From contig JAJZAR010000002.1 of NCBI GenBank assembly GCA_021799315.1, positions 1-34,513 of the forward strand: 34,513 nt of DNA, read 5' to 3'. Below are positions 15,247-24,700 of the stretch, piece by piece. The DNA is from Thermoplasmata archaeon. GTDB taxonomy: Archaea; Thermoplasmatota; Thermoplasmata; Thermoplasmatales; Thermoplasmataceae. Under the pieces are notes generated by a model that worked only from the letters and a program-made list of their open reading frames with translations, searched no databases and was not told the origin of the DNA. The translations under genes and the position numbers were made by a program. Position 1 is the first letter of the stretch. Every line of letters begins with the position of its first letter.

Positions 15247-16065
15247 GTGAGTTCTGTTCTAGGGTTATTCAGACCTGTTAATGCTGTAATGGCTGTTCTC
15301 GGTACCTTTATATCTTCTCTTGTAGCACTGGGGAGCCATATTTTGGATAACCTAGCACTTGTGTCAATAGCCTCTTTGTGTGTGTTTCTTGTTTTATCAG
15401 GAGGTAATATCCTCAATGACATACTGGACGCCGAAGGTGATAAGGTAAATCATCCTCATAGGCCTATTCCATCAGGAAAGATTTCGAAAGAGTCTGCAAT
15501 GTATTTATTTATCTCCTGTTTTACTGTTGCCATATTCATTGCGGCAATTTTTCTGCCATTGTATGGTACAGTCATTGTGGGTGCTGCCATTTTACTTCTT
15601 ATCTATTATGAAACCAAGGGAAAATATCTTGGGTTGCCTGGAAACTTAACCGTGAGCGCCCTTATAGGTCTTATATTCCTCTTTGGGGGCGTAATTTTCG
15701 GAGAACCTCAGAAAACTATAATTCTGTTTTTCTTAGCTATGTTTTCCAATGCCTCGAGAGAATTAATAAAGGATGTTCAGGATTATGATGGAGATGTTGA
15801 CAGAAGAACCTATCCGAGAATACATGGAAAGATATCCGCACTTAACCTCTCTTCTGCATTTATTGTGGTAACCTTGATTTTATCTATTCTTCCATATGCT
15901 TTCCATATATTCGCCCTCCCTTATCTTCTGGTTGTGATTGTCTGTGACGCATGCTTTATAGTAACTCTAGGAATACAGTATAAAAATGCTAAGAAGGGTC
16001 AGCAATTCTCAAAGTTATCTATGATTCTTGGGCTTCTGTCCTTTGCAGTAGGTGGGATCGCATGA
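15247..16065 (+). CDS. Digeranylgeranylglyceryl phosphate synthase (UbiA family)
   Basis: A 272-residue polytopic membrane prenyltransferase that adds the second geranylgeranyl chain to geranylgeranylglyceryl phosphate, giving the archaeal diether lipid core. Both Asp-rich UbiA motifs are visible: 'NDILDAEGDKVNHPHRPIPSG' region (about 58-77) and 'KDVQDYDGDVDRRTYP' (about 178-193), with about seven to nine hydrophobic helices. The start is GTG 15247, set by the TATA box at 15221-15231. It overlaps the GGGP synthase gene by 4 nt, the enzyme that makes its substrate, which firmly supports the substrate assignment over quinone prenylation. Confidence 0.93.
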   Translation: MSSVLGLFRPVNAVMAVLGTFISSLVALGSHILDNLALVSIASLCVFLVLSGGNILNDILDAEGDKVNHPHRPIPSGKISKESAMYLFISCFTVAIFIAAIFLPLYGTVIVGAAILLLIYYETKGKYLGLPGNLTVSALIGLIFLFGGVIFGEPQKTIILFFLAMFSNASRELIKDVQDYDGDVDRRTYPRIHGKISALNLSSAFIVVTLILSILPYAFHIFALPYLLVVIVCDACFIVTLGIQYKNAKKGQQFSKLSMILGLLSFAVGGIA

Positions 16066-16796
16066 ATGTTTATGAAAAGATCGTTGCAAATATTGGCAGG
16101 AAAAAAATGCACATGACTCTCATTGATCCAGCTACTTCTGGAGTCGAGGGTAGCGCAAAGATCGCCAGAGAAGCCGAGAGAGCAGGAACAGACTTTTTAC
16201 TTATCGGAGGGAGCACGCATCTAACAATTTCGCACATGGACGAGTCTGCACGTAGCATTAAGAAAGAAACAGATCTCCCGATTATCATTTTTCCCGGATC
16301 ATCTTCAATGTTTACAAAGCTTGCTGATGCCATATTTTTCATGTCACTCCTCAATTCCAGAGATAGAGAATTTATAATGGATCATCAGGTAAAAGCAGCC
16401 AGAATTGTGAGAGAAAGCGGTATAGAGAGCATATCCATGGGTTATATAATATTTGAACCTGGGATGACGGTGGGAAAGGTGGGCAAAGCTAACCTTATTG
16501 GTAGAGGAGAATCTGAGCTTGCTGTGAGCTATGCCCTGACTGCTGAGCTTCTTGGGATGAGCATGGTCTACCTTGAAGCAGGCAGCGGTGCACCTGAGCA
16601 TATTTCAAAAGATATAATACACGACGTAAAAAAACATGTGACCATACCCGTAATCGTAGGCGGAGGTATAAAAGGTGCCAATGAAGCTGTGGAAATAGTA
16701 AGGGCAGGGGCAGATATCATTGTCACTGGAACAGTGGCTGAAAGGACAACTGATATATACTCATCTTTGAAATCAATAATAGATTCCATAAGATAG
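16062..16796 (+). CDS. Geranylgeranylglyceryl phosphate synthase
   Basis: A 244-residue TIM-barrel enzyme that joins sn-glycerol-1-phosphate and geranylgeranyl diphosphate, the first committed step of archaeal membrane lipids. Seen: 'HMTLIDPATSG' at the N-terminus, 'FLLIGGSTHLT', 'IIIFPGSSSMF', 'YLEAGSGAPE', and the phosphate-binding 'VIVGGGIKGANEAVEIVRAGADIIVTGT', matching GGGPS/PcrB. The ATGA overlap with DGGGP synthase makes a two-gene operon for consecutive steps. No membrane segment; it acts at the cytoplasmic face. Confidence 0.95.
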   Translation: MNVYEKIVANIGRKKMHMTLIDPATSGVEGSAKIAREAERAGTDFLLIGGSTHLTISHMDESARSIKKETDLPIIIFPGSSSMFTKLADAIFFMSLLNSRDREFIMDHQVKAARIVRESGIESISMGYIIFEPGMTVGKVGKANLIGRGESELAVSYALTAELLGMSMVYLEAGSGAPEHISKDIIHDVKKHVTIPVIVGGGIKGANEAVEIVRAGADIIVTGTVAERTTDIYSSLKSIIDSIR

Positions 16797-16799
16797 TGT

Positions 16800-16827
16800 A
16801 TTTTGTTTCATATGCAGTGAACAAAAT
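16800..16827 (+). repeat. Inverted repeat between GGGP synthase and purS
   Basis: ATTTTGTT-T-CA (16800-16810) and TGAACAAAAT (16818-16827) pair over 10 bp with one bulged T around TATGCAG. It sits 4 nt after the GGGPS stop and just before the likely purS TATA stretch (AAAATAATTTAATC, about 16828-16843). It could stop upstream transcripts or bind a regulator of purS-purL. Confidence 0.4.
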
Positions 16828-16864
16828 GTAAAATAATTTAATCATAATCACATATGGTAATAAA

Positions 16865-17110
16865 ATGGTCAAGATCAGATTAGAAATAAGTTATCTTCCC
16901 GGAGTGGAAGATCCTGAGGCGACAACACTACATCATAACCTGGGCATTCTAGGGTACTATCAAGTTGATTCCGTTTCCATGATTAAGGTCTACGAAATGG
17001 AATTTGCCGAAGAGGAGGAAAAAGCAAAGACCATGGCAAGCAATATTGCTGAAAGTATTCTTATCAATCCAGTCATCAACAGTTATAAGATCATAGTTTT
17101 AGGTGAATAG
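16865..17110 (+). CDS. purS: Phosphoribosylformylglycinamidine synthase subunit PurS
   Basis: An 81-residue protein of the PurS family, the small structural subunit that bridges PurL and PurQ in the fourth step of purine synthesis. Typical pattern: 'LPGVEDPEATTLHHNLGILGY' for the LPGVxDPxG...L..LG motif, then a strand 'SVSMIKVYEMEF' and C-terminal 'ILINPVINSYKI' (NPVIxxY). The length is normal. It overlaps the purL start by 8 nt. Confidence 0.93.
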   Translation: MVKIRLEISYLPGVEDPEATTLHHNLGILGYYQVDSVSMIKVYEMEFAEEEEKAKTMASNIAESILINPVINSYKIIVLGE

Positions 17111-19421
17111 ATTGGCTGATGAGCCCGATATTCTTGTATCAGATAGATTAAAACTCACAGAAAGTGATGAGAAAGGTCTCATGAGGATTAATGCCACTAT
17201 GGGGCTTGGTCTTGATTTGGAAGAACTGATCAGGTTGAGGAACTACTTCAAACATATGGGCAGGGAACCGTCAGAAGTTGAGCTGCAGGCTATGGGACAG
17301 GCATGGAGCGAACATTGTTGCTATAAATCTTCCAAATTATATCTAAAAAAATACCTTTCAGGTCTCAGGACTGAATACACAGTTCTTGCAATGGAGGATG
17401 ATGCTGGTGTTGTTCAATTAGAAAATGATCTTGACTATGTTGTTAAAATGGAAAGCCATAATCATCCCAGTGCAGTGGAACCCTACGGAGGTGCCGCTAC
17501 AGGCGTTGGAGGCATTCTGAGAGATGTGCTGTGCATGGGAGCTCAGCCTGTGGGTATCATAGATTCACTTTATCTTGGTGACGGTAGTGGCAAAGTTCCG
17601 GAAGGATATCTAAATACAAGGTTCACAATAAAAAATATTGTAGGAGGGATAAGAGATTATGGAAACAGGGTTGGCATTCCCACAGTGTCAGGTTCCCTTT
17701 TCTTTGGTTCACAGTTTGATGGCATTCCTCTCGTAAATGCCGGATGCGTAGGTATAATGAAAGACCATTCTCTCAGCAGAAGCAGGGTGAGTTCCGACTC
17801 AGATATACTGGTGCTTGCAGGGGGAAAAACCGGTAGAGATGGAATTCACGGTGTAAACTTCGCATCAAGAGACTTGCAGAGTGGTGATAGTGAGAGTCGA
17901 AGGGCTGTTCAACTGGGAAATCCTATTATAAAGGAACCTCTCATAAAGGCTGTTCTGGAGGCTAATGAAAAGGGACTTATCCTGGGGATGAAAGACCTCG
18001 GTGGTGGCGGCCTTTCCAGTGCTGCTGGAGAAATGTGCCTTGCTGGTGGTTCCGGCGGAGAGATTGATCTCGGTGCAGTTATACTGAAGGAGGAAGGTAT
18101 GAGACCCTGGGAAATATGGGTCAGCGAAAGCCAGGAGAGGATGCTCATTGCAACAGATAGGGAAAAGCTTCCTGCACTTCAGAATGTATTTGAAAGTTGG
18201 GGCATTCTGAACAGTGTTATAGGCAGGGCCGTGAAAGGAAAGAGAATGAGGTTGATCTATAAAGGTGAGGAGGTGATGAATCTTTCTCTCAATTTCCTTA
18301 CATCTGGGCCAGTATATTCCAAGCCCTTCAAAAAACAGAAAAAGGAGCACACCAGGATGATCTACTTCTCAGATCCATCTTCTTTCTCCGAAGAAATAAT
18401 AAAAGTCATAAAACACCCAAACTGTGCAGGGAAGTTTCCTGTGATCCGGCAGTATGATTATACTGTTAGGGGAAACACTGTTGTGAAACCATTCACTGGG
18501 CATCCAAACATGGAAACGCATTCTGATGCTTCACTGCTAAGGGTGAGCAATGAGAGTGAGATTGGCATAGGTTTATCATCAAGTTCCTCCGTGATTGCAA
18601 ACAGCATAGATGCTTACACAGGTACATTATGGACAATGTCGCGAATTTTAAGGAACCTGCTCAGCTCTGGCTGTGTTCCCCATTCAGTGGTAGATGCGCT
18701 CAACTTTGGCAACCCTGACCATATGGAGATTATGGGTCAAATAGATGGTAGCCTCAGGGCTATTGGGGATTTTTGCAGGTACTTCAATCTGCCAGTAGTT
18801 GCGGGTAATGTTAGCCTGTATAACAATGTGGGAAATCGTGACATACCTCCGACACCCAACATTCTCATCATAGGGAAGATCCAGAATTTCAACAATTCAC
18901 GAACGTCAGAATTCAAAGAACATGGATCTATCATTTATCTTATTGGATACTCTCACTATTCTCTAAGTGGCAGTGTTTATTCTGTTATGAGGGGATCAGA
19001 GCCCTATTCTCTGGAACCTGTTAATCTGGAAGAGCTGCAGAAACTATCCAAGCTTCTGACTCAACCTTCTCTGGGCGATATTGTTCTTGCGTCACATGAT
19101 GTTTCTGAAGGTGGGTTGTCAACTGCGATTTTGGAAATGGCATTTGGTTCTTCAATTGGCTTCAAAATCGATATTGCTGATATCTCACCTGTAAGACTTC
19201 TCAATAAATTATTTTCTGAAGCAGGAAACAGATTCATCCTTGAGGTAGATAGATCAAAAGAAAGCGAATTTGAAGAAAAATTCAAGGGAGTATATCACAC
19301 AAAGATTGGCGAAACAGGAGGTAACAGAGCGATCATAGTCAATGATGCAGTCACTGTTCTCGACGAAGATATAAGCAGGCTAAGGGAATACTGGAGTACA
19401 GCATTAGATGTCCTGATGTGA
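17103..19421 (+). CDS. purL: Phosphoribosylformylglycinamidine synthase subunit PurL
   Basis: A 772-residue small-type PurL, the ATP-dependent synthetase that converts FGAR to FGAM using ammonia from PurQ. Visible: 'GQAWSEHCCYKSSK' (substrate-binding histidine region), 'ESHNHPSAVEPYGGAATGVGG' (nucleotide and Mg site), 'KDLGGGGLSSAAGEM', 'SGNVSLYN'-type turn as 'AGNVSLYN', and 'SHDVSEGGLSTAILEM' near the C-terminus. GTG 17103 overlaps purS; TTG 17112 is an alternative start. PurQ is not adjacent in this window, so it must be encoded elsewhere. Confidence 0.95.
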   Translation: MNRLADEPDILVSDRLKLTESDEKGLMRINATMGLGLDLEELIRLRNYFKHMGREPSEVELQAMGQAWSEHCCYKSSKLYLKKYLSGLRTEYTVLAMEDDAGVVQLENDLDYVVKMESHNHPSAVEPYGGAATGVGGILRDVLCMGAQPVGIIDSLYLGDGSGKVPEGYLNTRFTIKNIVGGIRDYGNRVGIPTVSGSLFFGSQFDGIPLVNAGCVGIMKDHSLSRSRVSSDSDILVLAGGKTGRDGIHGVNFASRDLQSGDSESRRAVQLGNPIIKEPLIKAVLEANEKGLILGMKDLGGGGLSSAAGEMCLAGGSGGEIDLGAVILKEEGMRPWEIWVSESQERMLIATDREKLPALQNVFESWGILNSVIGRAVKGKRMRLIYKGEEVMNLSLNFLTSGPVYSKPFKKQKKEHTRMIYFSDPSSFSEEIIKVIKHPNCAGKFPVIRQYDYTVRGNTVVKPFTGHPNMETHSDASLLRVSNESEIGIGLSSSSSVIANSIDAYTGTLWTMSRILRNLLSSGCVPHSVVDALNFGNPDHMEIMGQIDGSLRAIGDFCRYFNLPVVAGNVSLYNNVGNRDIPPTPNILIIGKIQNFNNSRTSEFKEHGSIIYLIGYSHYSLSGSVYSVMRGSEPYSLEPVNLEELQKLSKLLTQPSLGDIVLASHDVSEGGLSTAILEMAFGSSIGFKIDIADISPVRLLNKLFSEAGNRFILEVDRSKESEFEEKFKGVYHTKIGETGGNRAIIVNDAVTVLDEDISRLREYWSTALDVLM

Positions 19422-19430
19422 GGAATAATT

Positions 19431-19691
19431 ATGGCAGAAAGAGATCTTATAAAAAAGAGAATATATTTGGAAGAGCCGAACGTGCTAATTACTGGAAGTT
19501 ACAGATTGAATTTCAAAGAATCAAGAAGTTGCGGAATTATATCCGTATATAAAGGAAAGGAGATAACGGAAGATTCCTTTGAGGTTTATTCAGAGCTTTT
19601 AGAATGCGGGCTTGATGAAAAGGGTTTCATGGATAGGTATGAAAAGGTTCAGAATGAAATAAAAGAAGGGAAAATCGATGTCAATTTTTAG
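19431..19691 (+). CDS. Small hypothetical protein in the pur operon
   Basis: An 86-residue acidic soluble protein (ends 'EKVQNEIKEGKIDVNF') with an N-terminal beta-rich half (RIYLEEPNVLITGSYRLNF, CGIISVYKGKEI) and a helical C-terminal half. I do not recognise it. It starts 10 nt after purL with TGAGGA 6-11 nt upstream of the ATG, so it belongs to the purS-purL transcript and may serve it. It overlaps the convergent riboflavin kinase by 11 nt. Confidence 0.7.
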   Translation: MAERDLIKKRIYLEEPNVLITGSYRLNFKESRSCGIISVYKGKEITEDSFEVYSELLECGLDEKGFMDRYEKVQNEIKEGKIDVNF

Positions 19692-20370
19692 ATGTGAAGT
19701 GAACAACAACCTCATCTCCATCCTGTAAGTGAAACTTTTCTCTCAGGAAATCCTGGCTGATGATTTCAAGGACATCTCTATAAACGGATCTGTAAGGAAA
19801 TATGGCTGCACAAGGAGTATCTTTTAATAAGCATTTGAACGCCTTTACGTCTCCGTAACTTCTGTCGTCAGATTCGAATCCGTTTATGAGAATACCCTCT
19901 CTGGCCTGGAGCATTCTCAGGGTCGATTCCCATTCAGGTGGTATTTTCAGGTTCAGTGTACCAGGGTAGGGTACAATACCAAGTTTCTCAGTGAATTCAA
20001 TAACATAGGGTTTCTTGGAAACATAATATCTCCCCTCTCCAAGACCGGAACTCACAATCCCCTTTATTGTTGTGTCTTCGTTTACACCCAGTATGTTGGA
20101 GAGTTCAGCCATTTCACTATAGAGAAATGCCAGACCTGACTCTGTCAGGTTTACACCATGGCTCCTACCCATGGCTTTTCTCTCAATAAGCCCACTTTTC
20201 TCAAGGCCTATGAGAATACGGGAAGCTGCCTGTTGACTGACTGAAATTAAATTCCCCAATTCTGAGGAACTCATTCGTATGAAGTTATCCCCATTTCTTG
20301 AGGCACAGATCGCCTTCAGGGCATTATACTCATCGTGGCTAACATTCGCTTTATTTCCTAGTGATACCAT
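19681..20370 (-). CDS. ribK: CTP-dependent riboflavin kinase with HTH domain (RbkR type)
   Basis: A 229-residue two-domain protein. Residues 11-90 form a winged helix-turn-helix ('SSSELGNLISVSQQAASRIL' with 'KSGLIERKAMGRSHGVNLT'). Residues 103-229 are the archaeal riboflavin kinase that uses CTP to make FMN: 'GIVSSGLGEGRYYVS' (104-118), 'LGIVPYPGTLNLKI' (130-143) and a C-terminal 'DGDEVVVHF'. In this fusion the HTH domain lets the enzyme act also as regulator of riboflavin genes. The gene overlaps the PIN gene by 13 nt. Confidence 0.93.
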   Translation of the reverse strand: MVSLGNKANVSHDEYNALKAICASRNGDNFIRMSSSELGNLISVSQQAASRILIGLEKSGLIERKAMGRSHGVNLTESGLAFLYSEMAELSNILGVNEDTTIKGIVSSGLGEGRYYVSKKPYVIEFTEKLGIVPYPGTLNLKIPPEWESTLRMLQAREGILINGFESDDRSYGDVKAFKCLLKDTPCAAIFPYRSVYRDVLEIISQDFLREKFHLQDGDEVVVHFTSKN

Positions 20371-20723
20371 ACTATATGCCTTCCGTCCTGTACGGTGAGA
20401 ACTTTAACATTATTTATCCTTGCTCTGTTAAGTAATTCTTTATCAGAAGTAAGAAGCCCTATGCCTTTCTCCACGCAGGCATTCAGAATGCAATCATCGC
20501 CCTGTCCCTTTCCATCAACAGAAGGGAGATTTTGAAATAGGGATAAAGCAATTTTTGCATGAGGATTATTGTGGGAAAGGTGTCTTAGCTCATTGAGGAC
20601 ACAAAGGGACATTACAGGTTCTAACTGTGGAAAGGACATTCTGATTGATTCCAGTATGTCTATTCTGTTCTGAACTGCGTATATGAATGTATTAGTATCA
20701 ATGATCAGCTTAATCCTTAACAA
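20358..20723 (-). CDS. PIN-domain ribonuclease-like protein (Fcf1/VapC9-like)
   Basis: A 121-residue single PIN domain. The four acidic metal ligands of PIN nucleases can be placed: D9 in 'LIIDTNTFIYA', E45 in 'CVLNELRHL', D77 in 'GQGDDCIL' and D94 in 'LLTSDKEL'. Archaeal proteins of this type resemble the rRNA-processing factor Fcf1 more than mobile toxins; there is no antitoxin gene next to it and it lies inside an operon with aIF2-beta, pointing to RNA maturation. Start TTG 20723 overlaps the aIF2-beta stop by 14 nt. Confidence 0.88.
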   Translation of the reverse strand: MLRIKLIIDTNTFIYAVQNRIDILESIRMSFPQLEPVMSLCVLNELRHLSHNNPHAKIALSLFQNLPSVDGKGQGDDCILNACVEKGIGLLTSDKELLNRARINNVKVLTVQDGRHIVWYH

Positions 20724-21327
20724 CCTCAGCTATTGCCGTGCCTTCCTTCAGTCTCTTTATGAGAACCTTCACAGTCTGGCCCTTCTTCACACCAGGGACG
20801 ATGATGCTTGTGCCATAGAGTTTTGCTCTTCCCTCTCCAGATCTGCCAACGCTATCCACTGTGACAGTATACTTCTTATTTTCTCTTATTTCATCCCTAT
20901 CTATCATTATTTCACGAGACATATTGATTGGATGTTGTGCTCCGCATGCTTTGCAGACTATGAGGCTTGTTCTTGATTCTCTCAGGATCTCTGTATCAGG
21001 GGAATTGCACTCATAGCATCTCACGTATACGTTCAGGTATTGTTCAAGCTTGTTGTTGAAGTCCTCTTCAGAAATCTTTCTGTTGATGATAAGTCTCTTT
21101 CCGTCGACGTTAACACCTATCCCAAATTCCTTCATAAAAAATTTTGCTACATCCTTTGGGTCTCTGTTTATGATTGATGTGATATCTGTAAAGTTTCTCA
21201 CAACGGTTACCTTTCCCTCTTCCATGGTAATAGCCCTTGGAATTTTAAGTCGCTCCTGATTCACTGTGGCTTTGGAAAGTACATCAGATGCATCTGATAA
21301 CATATCTTCATAACTATTGATTGACAT
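20710..21327 (-). CDS. Translation initiation factor aIF2 subunit beta with TRAM domain
   Basis: A 205-residue protein. Residues 20-135 are the eIF2-beta/eIF5 core ending in a zinc ribbon with C104, C107, C125 and C128 ('CYEC...CKAC'); residues about 148-205 are a TRAM domain ('YTVTVDSVGRSGEGRAKL', 'VKKGQTVKVLIK'), an RNA-binding addition in some archaeal aIF2-beta. It forms the heterotrimeric aIF2 that delivers initiator tRNA. ATG 21327 is chosen because a TTAATTAATC box (minus strand, about 21346-21356) is centred 24 nt upstream; the in-frame start 5 codons earlier would fall almost in the box. Confidence 0.94.
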   Translation of the reverse strand: MSINSYEDMLSDASDVLSKATVNQERLKIPRAITMEEGKVTVVRNFTDITSIINRDPKDVAKFFMKEFGIGVNVDGKRLIINRKISEEDFNNKLEQYLNVYVRCYECNSPDTEILRESRTSLIVCKACGAQHPINMSREIMIDRDEIRENKKYTVTVDSVGRSGEGRAKLYGTSIIVPGVKKGQTVKVLIKRLKEGTAIAEVVKD

Positions 21328-21425
21328 GATTAAGTATCGCAAAGAGATTAATTAACATGACTTCTGATCCGAACCATCACAGAACTAGAACTCTATGATT
21401 TCAGCAGTTAAGTTAAGATATACGC

Positions 21426-21578
21426 ATGATTAACATCACAAACATTCCTAGTAGCATTATCCATCCGGCGGCGTCATTGTTGATAAAGACACTTTTGGAA
21501 AGCGCAAAACCTGAGGCTAAATTAATGGAACTTGATGTTTCAATAAAACCCATAAAAGCGATGTGTTTCACAAAATAA
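21426..21578 (+). CDS. Possible 50-residue protein ending at a terminator
   Basis: ATG 21426 opens a 50-codon frame (MINITNIPSSIIHPAASLL...AMCFTK) whose stop lies in the right loop of a perfect hairpin followed by a T-run. The protein is mildly amphipathic, with no recognised family. There is no Shine-Dalgarno and no TATA box at leaderless distance; the nearest plus-strand box is ATTAATTAA at 21346-21354. The opposite strand carries a competing frame (21413-21553) ending in a hydrophobic helix 'GWIMLLGMFVMLIMRIS'. At most one is likely real. Confidence 0.22.
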   Translation: MINITNIPSSIIHPAASLLIKTLLESAKPEAKLMELDVSIKPIKAMCFTK

Positions 21579-21589
21579 CACATTTTTTT
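21561..21589 (+). terminator. Hairpin plus T-run
   Basis: ATGTGTT (21561-21567) and AACACAT (21577-21583) make a perfect 7-bp stem with a 9-nt loop, then six T residues. It implies a plus-strand transcript from the gap after the aIF2-beta promoter, but no established gene lies upstream on that strand. Confidence 0.45.
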
Positions 21590-21759
21590 AAGGAAGGTTC
21601 GGAAACAATTGAAAATGTCTAGAGAGAAGTGGGATCGTATAATGAAGAAAACAGTTTTCATAGAAATGAATTATGAGACATGTGTGTGTCTACGTTTCCT
21701 TTTAAACCTATATTAGGTTAAATTTTTAAGTAATTTCTCATACGCTCCAAGGATAAACA

Positions 21760-24700
21760 ATGTCTTTTCCTCAAATTGGTGCTGGAAAGAAGCCGAAAGA
21801 TATAAGCAAAGATATACTGAAATATTGGGAAAGCGAGGCAATTTTTTCCAGGATTAAAGAAATGAGGAGCGAAGGAGAGGATTATAGATTTCTTGAAGGA
21901 CCTCCCACAGCCAATGGGCATCCACACGTTGGCCATGCACTCACAAGGACCATAAAGGACACGGTTCTGAGATACAAAACCATGAGAGGATACAATGTTA
22001 CCCGGAGAGACGCTGGATGGGACTGCCACGGCCTCCCTGTTGAACTGGAAGCAGAGAAAAAGTTTGGATTCAAATCAAAGGCAGACATAGAATCGTACGG
22101 TGTCGACAAATTCAATGCTTATTGCAGGGAAAGTATATTCAGGTATGTTGAGGAATGGCTGGATGTAGATAGAAACCTTGGTTTCTGGATTGATCATGAA
22201 AATGCCTACGTGACCATGAGAAATGACTACATGGAAAGTGAATGGTGGGCTCTGAAAACACTCTTTGACAGAAAGGTGCTCTACAGGGATTACAGAATAT
22301 CACCCTATTGCCCGAGATGTGGCACAACATTGAGTTCTCATGAACTATCGCAGGGTTATAAGGACACAAAGGATCTGTCAATATATGCGGATTTTATACT
22401 TGAGGATGGAAGAATAGTTGTCGCATGGACAACAACGCCCTGGACACTACCGTCAAATATGTTTCTGGCCGTAAATGAGGACATAGAATATGCCGATGTG
22501 GTTTACAATACAAAAACTTACATTGTTGCCAAAAACCTTGTGGCGAAAATATTCGTAAAGGATTATGAAATCAAACGCACCTATTTGGGAAAGGAGCTTA
22601 TTGGGCTCAAATATTCAAGGCCCATTGAATTTGTAAAGATGCCATCGAATGTGCTCAGAGTTGTTCACGGCGATCATGTGAATCTGAATGAGGGAACAGG
22701 CATAGTCCATACTGCCCCAGCCTTTGGGTCAGAGGATTTTGAAATAGGTAAGAGAGAGGGTGTTGAAATCGTAAATCCTGTGAATCTTCAGGGTAAATTC
22801 CAGTACGAAGGCCTTCCATGGAATGGTCTATCTGTTAAAGAGGCGGACATAGAAATTGTGAAATATCTAAAGGAAAAAGGTCTTGCATTAAAAAGTGAGA
22901 AGTATGAGCATTCGTATCCTTTCTGTTACAGATGCGACACACCCCTTCTCTATTACCCCATAGAAGCATGGTTTCTCAGGGTATCAGCCCATAGAAATGA
23001 ACTGTTAAAAAACAATGAGCTCGTGAACTGGGTACCTGAACACATAAAGCATGGGCGCTTTGGCAACTTCATCGAAGAGGCAAAGGATTGGAATCTCTCC
23101 CGAAATAGATATTGGGGTACCCCATTGCCAGTATGGACCTGCTCCAACGGTCATATGAAAGCCATAGGCTCACGAAAGGAATTGCAGGAAATGGGTGTAA
23201 AAGAGGTACCGGAGGATCTTCACAGGCCGTTTATCGACTTGGTTGTGTTTTCCTGCCCAGAATGTGGTGAAACTATGAAGCGAGAACCCTATGTTATTGA
23301 TACATGGTTCGATTCTGGTTCTGCAACCTACGCTGCCATTCATTATCCCTTTGAAGGCACAGAAAAACCTCAAATACCAGTATCCTTCATAACAGAGGGC
23401 ATAGATCAGACAAGGGGCTGGTTTTACACACTACACGTTATAAGTACGCTTATTTTTGACAAAAATGCGTATGAGAATGTGTTCTGTACTGAATTCATTC
23501 TGGATTCTCAGGGCAGGAAGATGAGCAAAAGCAAAGGGAATGGTGTGTTGGCGAAGGAAATGATCGACAAATTTGGTCCTGACGCATCTAGGCTCTTCTT
23601 CTATACCACAGCGCCGTGGAAGCCAAAGCCCCTGGTGGAAAAGACCGTGAAGGAGACAGAGACAAAAATCCTTGGTACGCTCATGAACATATACAGTTTC
23701 TTCGCATCCAATGCGAATCTTGATAACTTCTCCTATTCTGGACTGAAGAAATCAGGCAATGAGTTGGACACCTGGCTGGTATCAAGAGTGAATAGTACCA
23801 TAAAAGATGTCATCGTAGCCTATGATTCATACGATCTCAGCGAAGCACAAAGCATCATATCAAGATTGATAGATGAAACCTCCAATTTTTACCTGAGACT
23901 TTCACGAAGGAGGTTCTGGGAACAGAGCGATGAAAAGGACGTGGCCTATTCAACTCTGTATTATGCTCTTGAAAATATATGCAGAATGCTGGCACCCATA
24001 GCTCCCTTCACAACGGAGTTTCTATACCGATCTCTGAACGAAAAGGCGATCAGTGTTCATGCTCAGGATTTTCCATCATCTGACAAACATCTGATCCTTG
24101 AAGACCTTGAAATAAGCATGGAAAGATCCAGAGAAATTCTTGAACTGACAAGAAGGGCAAGGCAGGACGCGGATATAAAGGGCAGGCAACCTGTGAAGGA
24201 GATACTTCTATATGGAAAAAATCTGGAGGATAAACAGATAAGTCCTGTCAGGGAGGAAATGAATGCAAACAAAGTCAGAATAATAAATACATCTGAAATT
24301 CCTTCAAAGCAGGTCGTGAAGGTTGTCCTGTCCCAAGTGGCCCCCATTCTCAAGGGCAAGCTGCAATCCTTCGTTCAGTTCATCGATGATCTGAATACTT
24401 CAGGAAAGCAGGGATCCGTATCGGAAAATGAGGGCATATCCTTTGAAGGCTTTGAACTTCCTCCAGGTTCCGTTCAGATACTAGAAGAACCACTGGAAAA
24501 CTTTGTGAAGGCAACTGAAGGAGATATAACTATTTATCTGAACAAAGAGATTGATCATGAACTTGAACTTTCAGGACTGTCCAGAGAACTTATCAGAAGG
24601 ATTCAGGTTATGCGTAAGGAGATGGACCTCGATTATGATCAGAAGATAAATGTGAGAATCAGTGGCTCCTCGGAACTACTGGAAGCGGCAAAGTTCCGGG

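Larger units (their letters stand above)
21328..21759. other. 432-nt gap between aIF2-beta and ileS
   Basis: Holds the aIF2-beta promoter, a hairpin terminator (21561-21589), short overlapping antisense reading frames that cannot be told apart by eye, and the TATA-like stretch TTAAATTTTTAAG (about 21718-21730) for ileS. Confidence 0.5.

Noticed and set aside
20358-20723. VapC toxin of a toxin-antitoxin pair
   Set aside because: No antitoxin-sized partner gene; it overlaps aIF2-beta and ribK in an operon of core genes.
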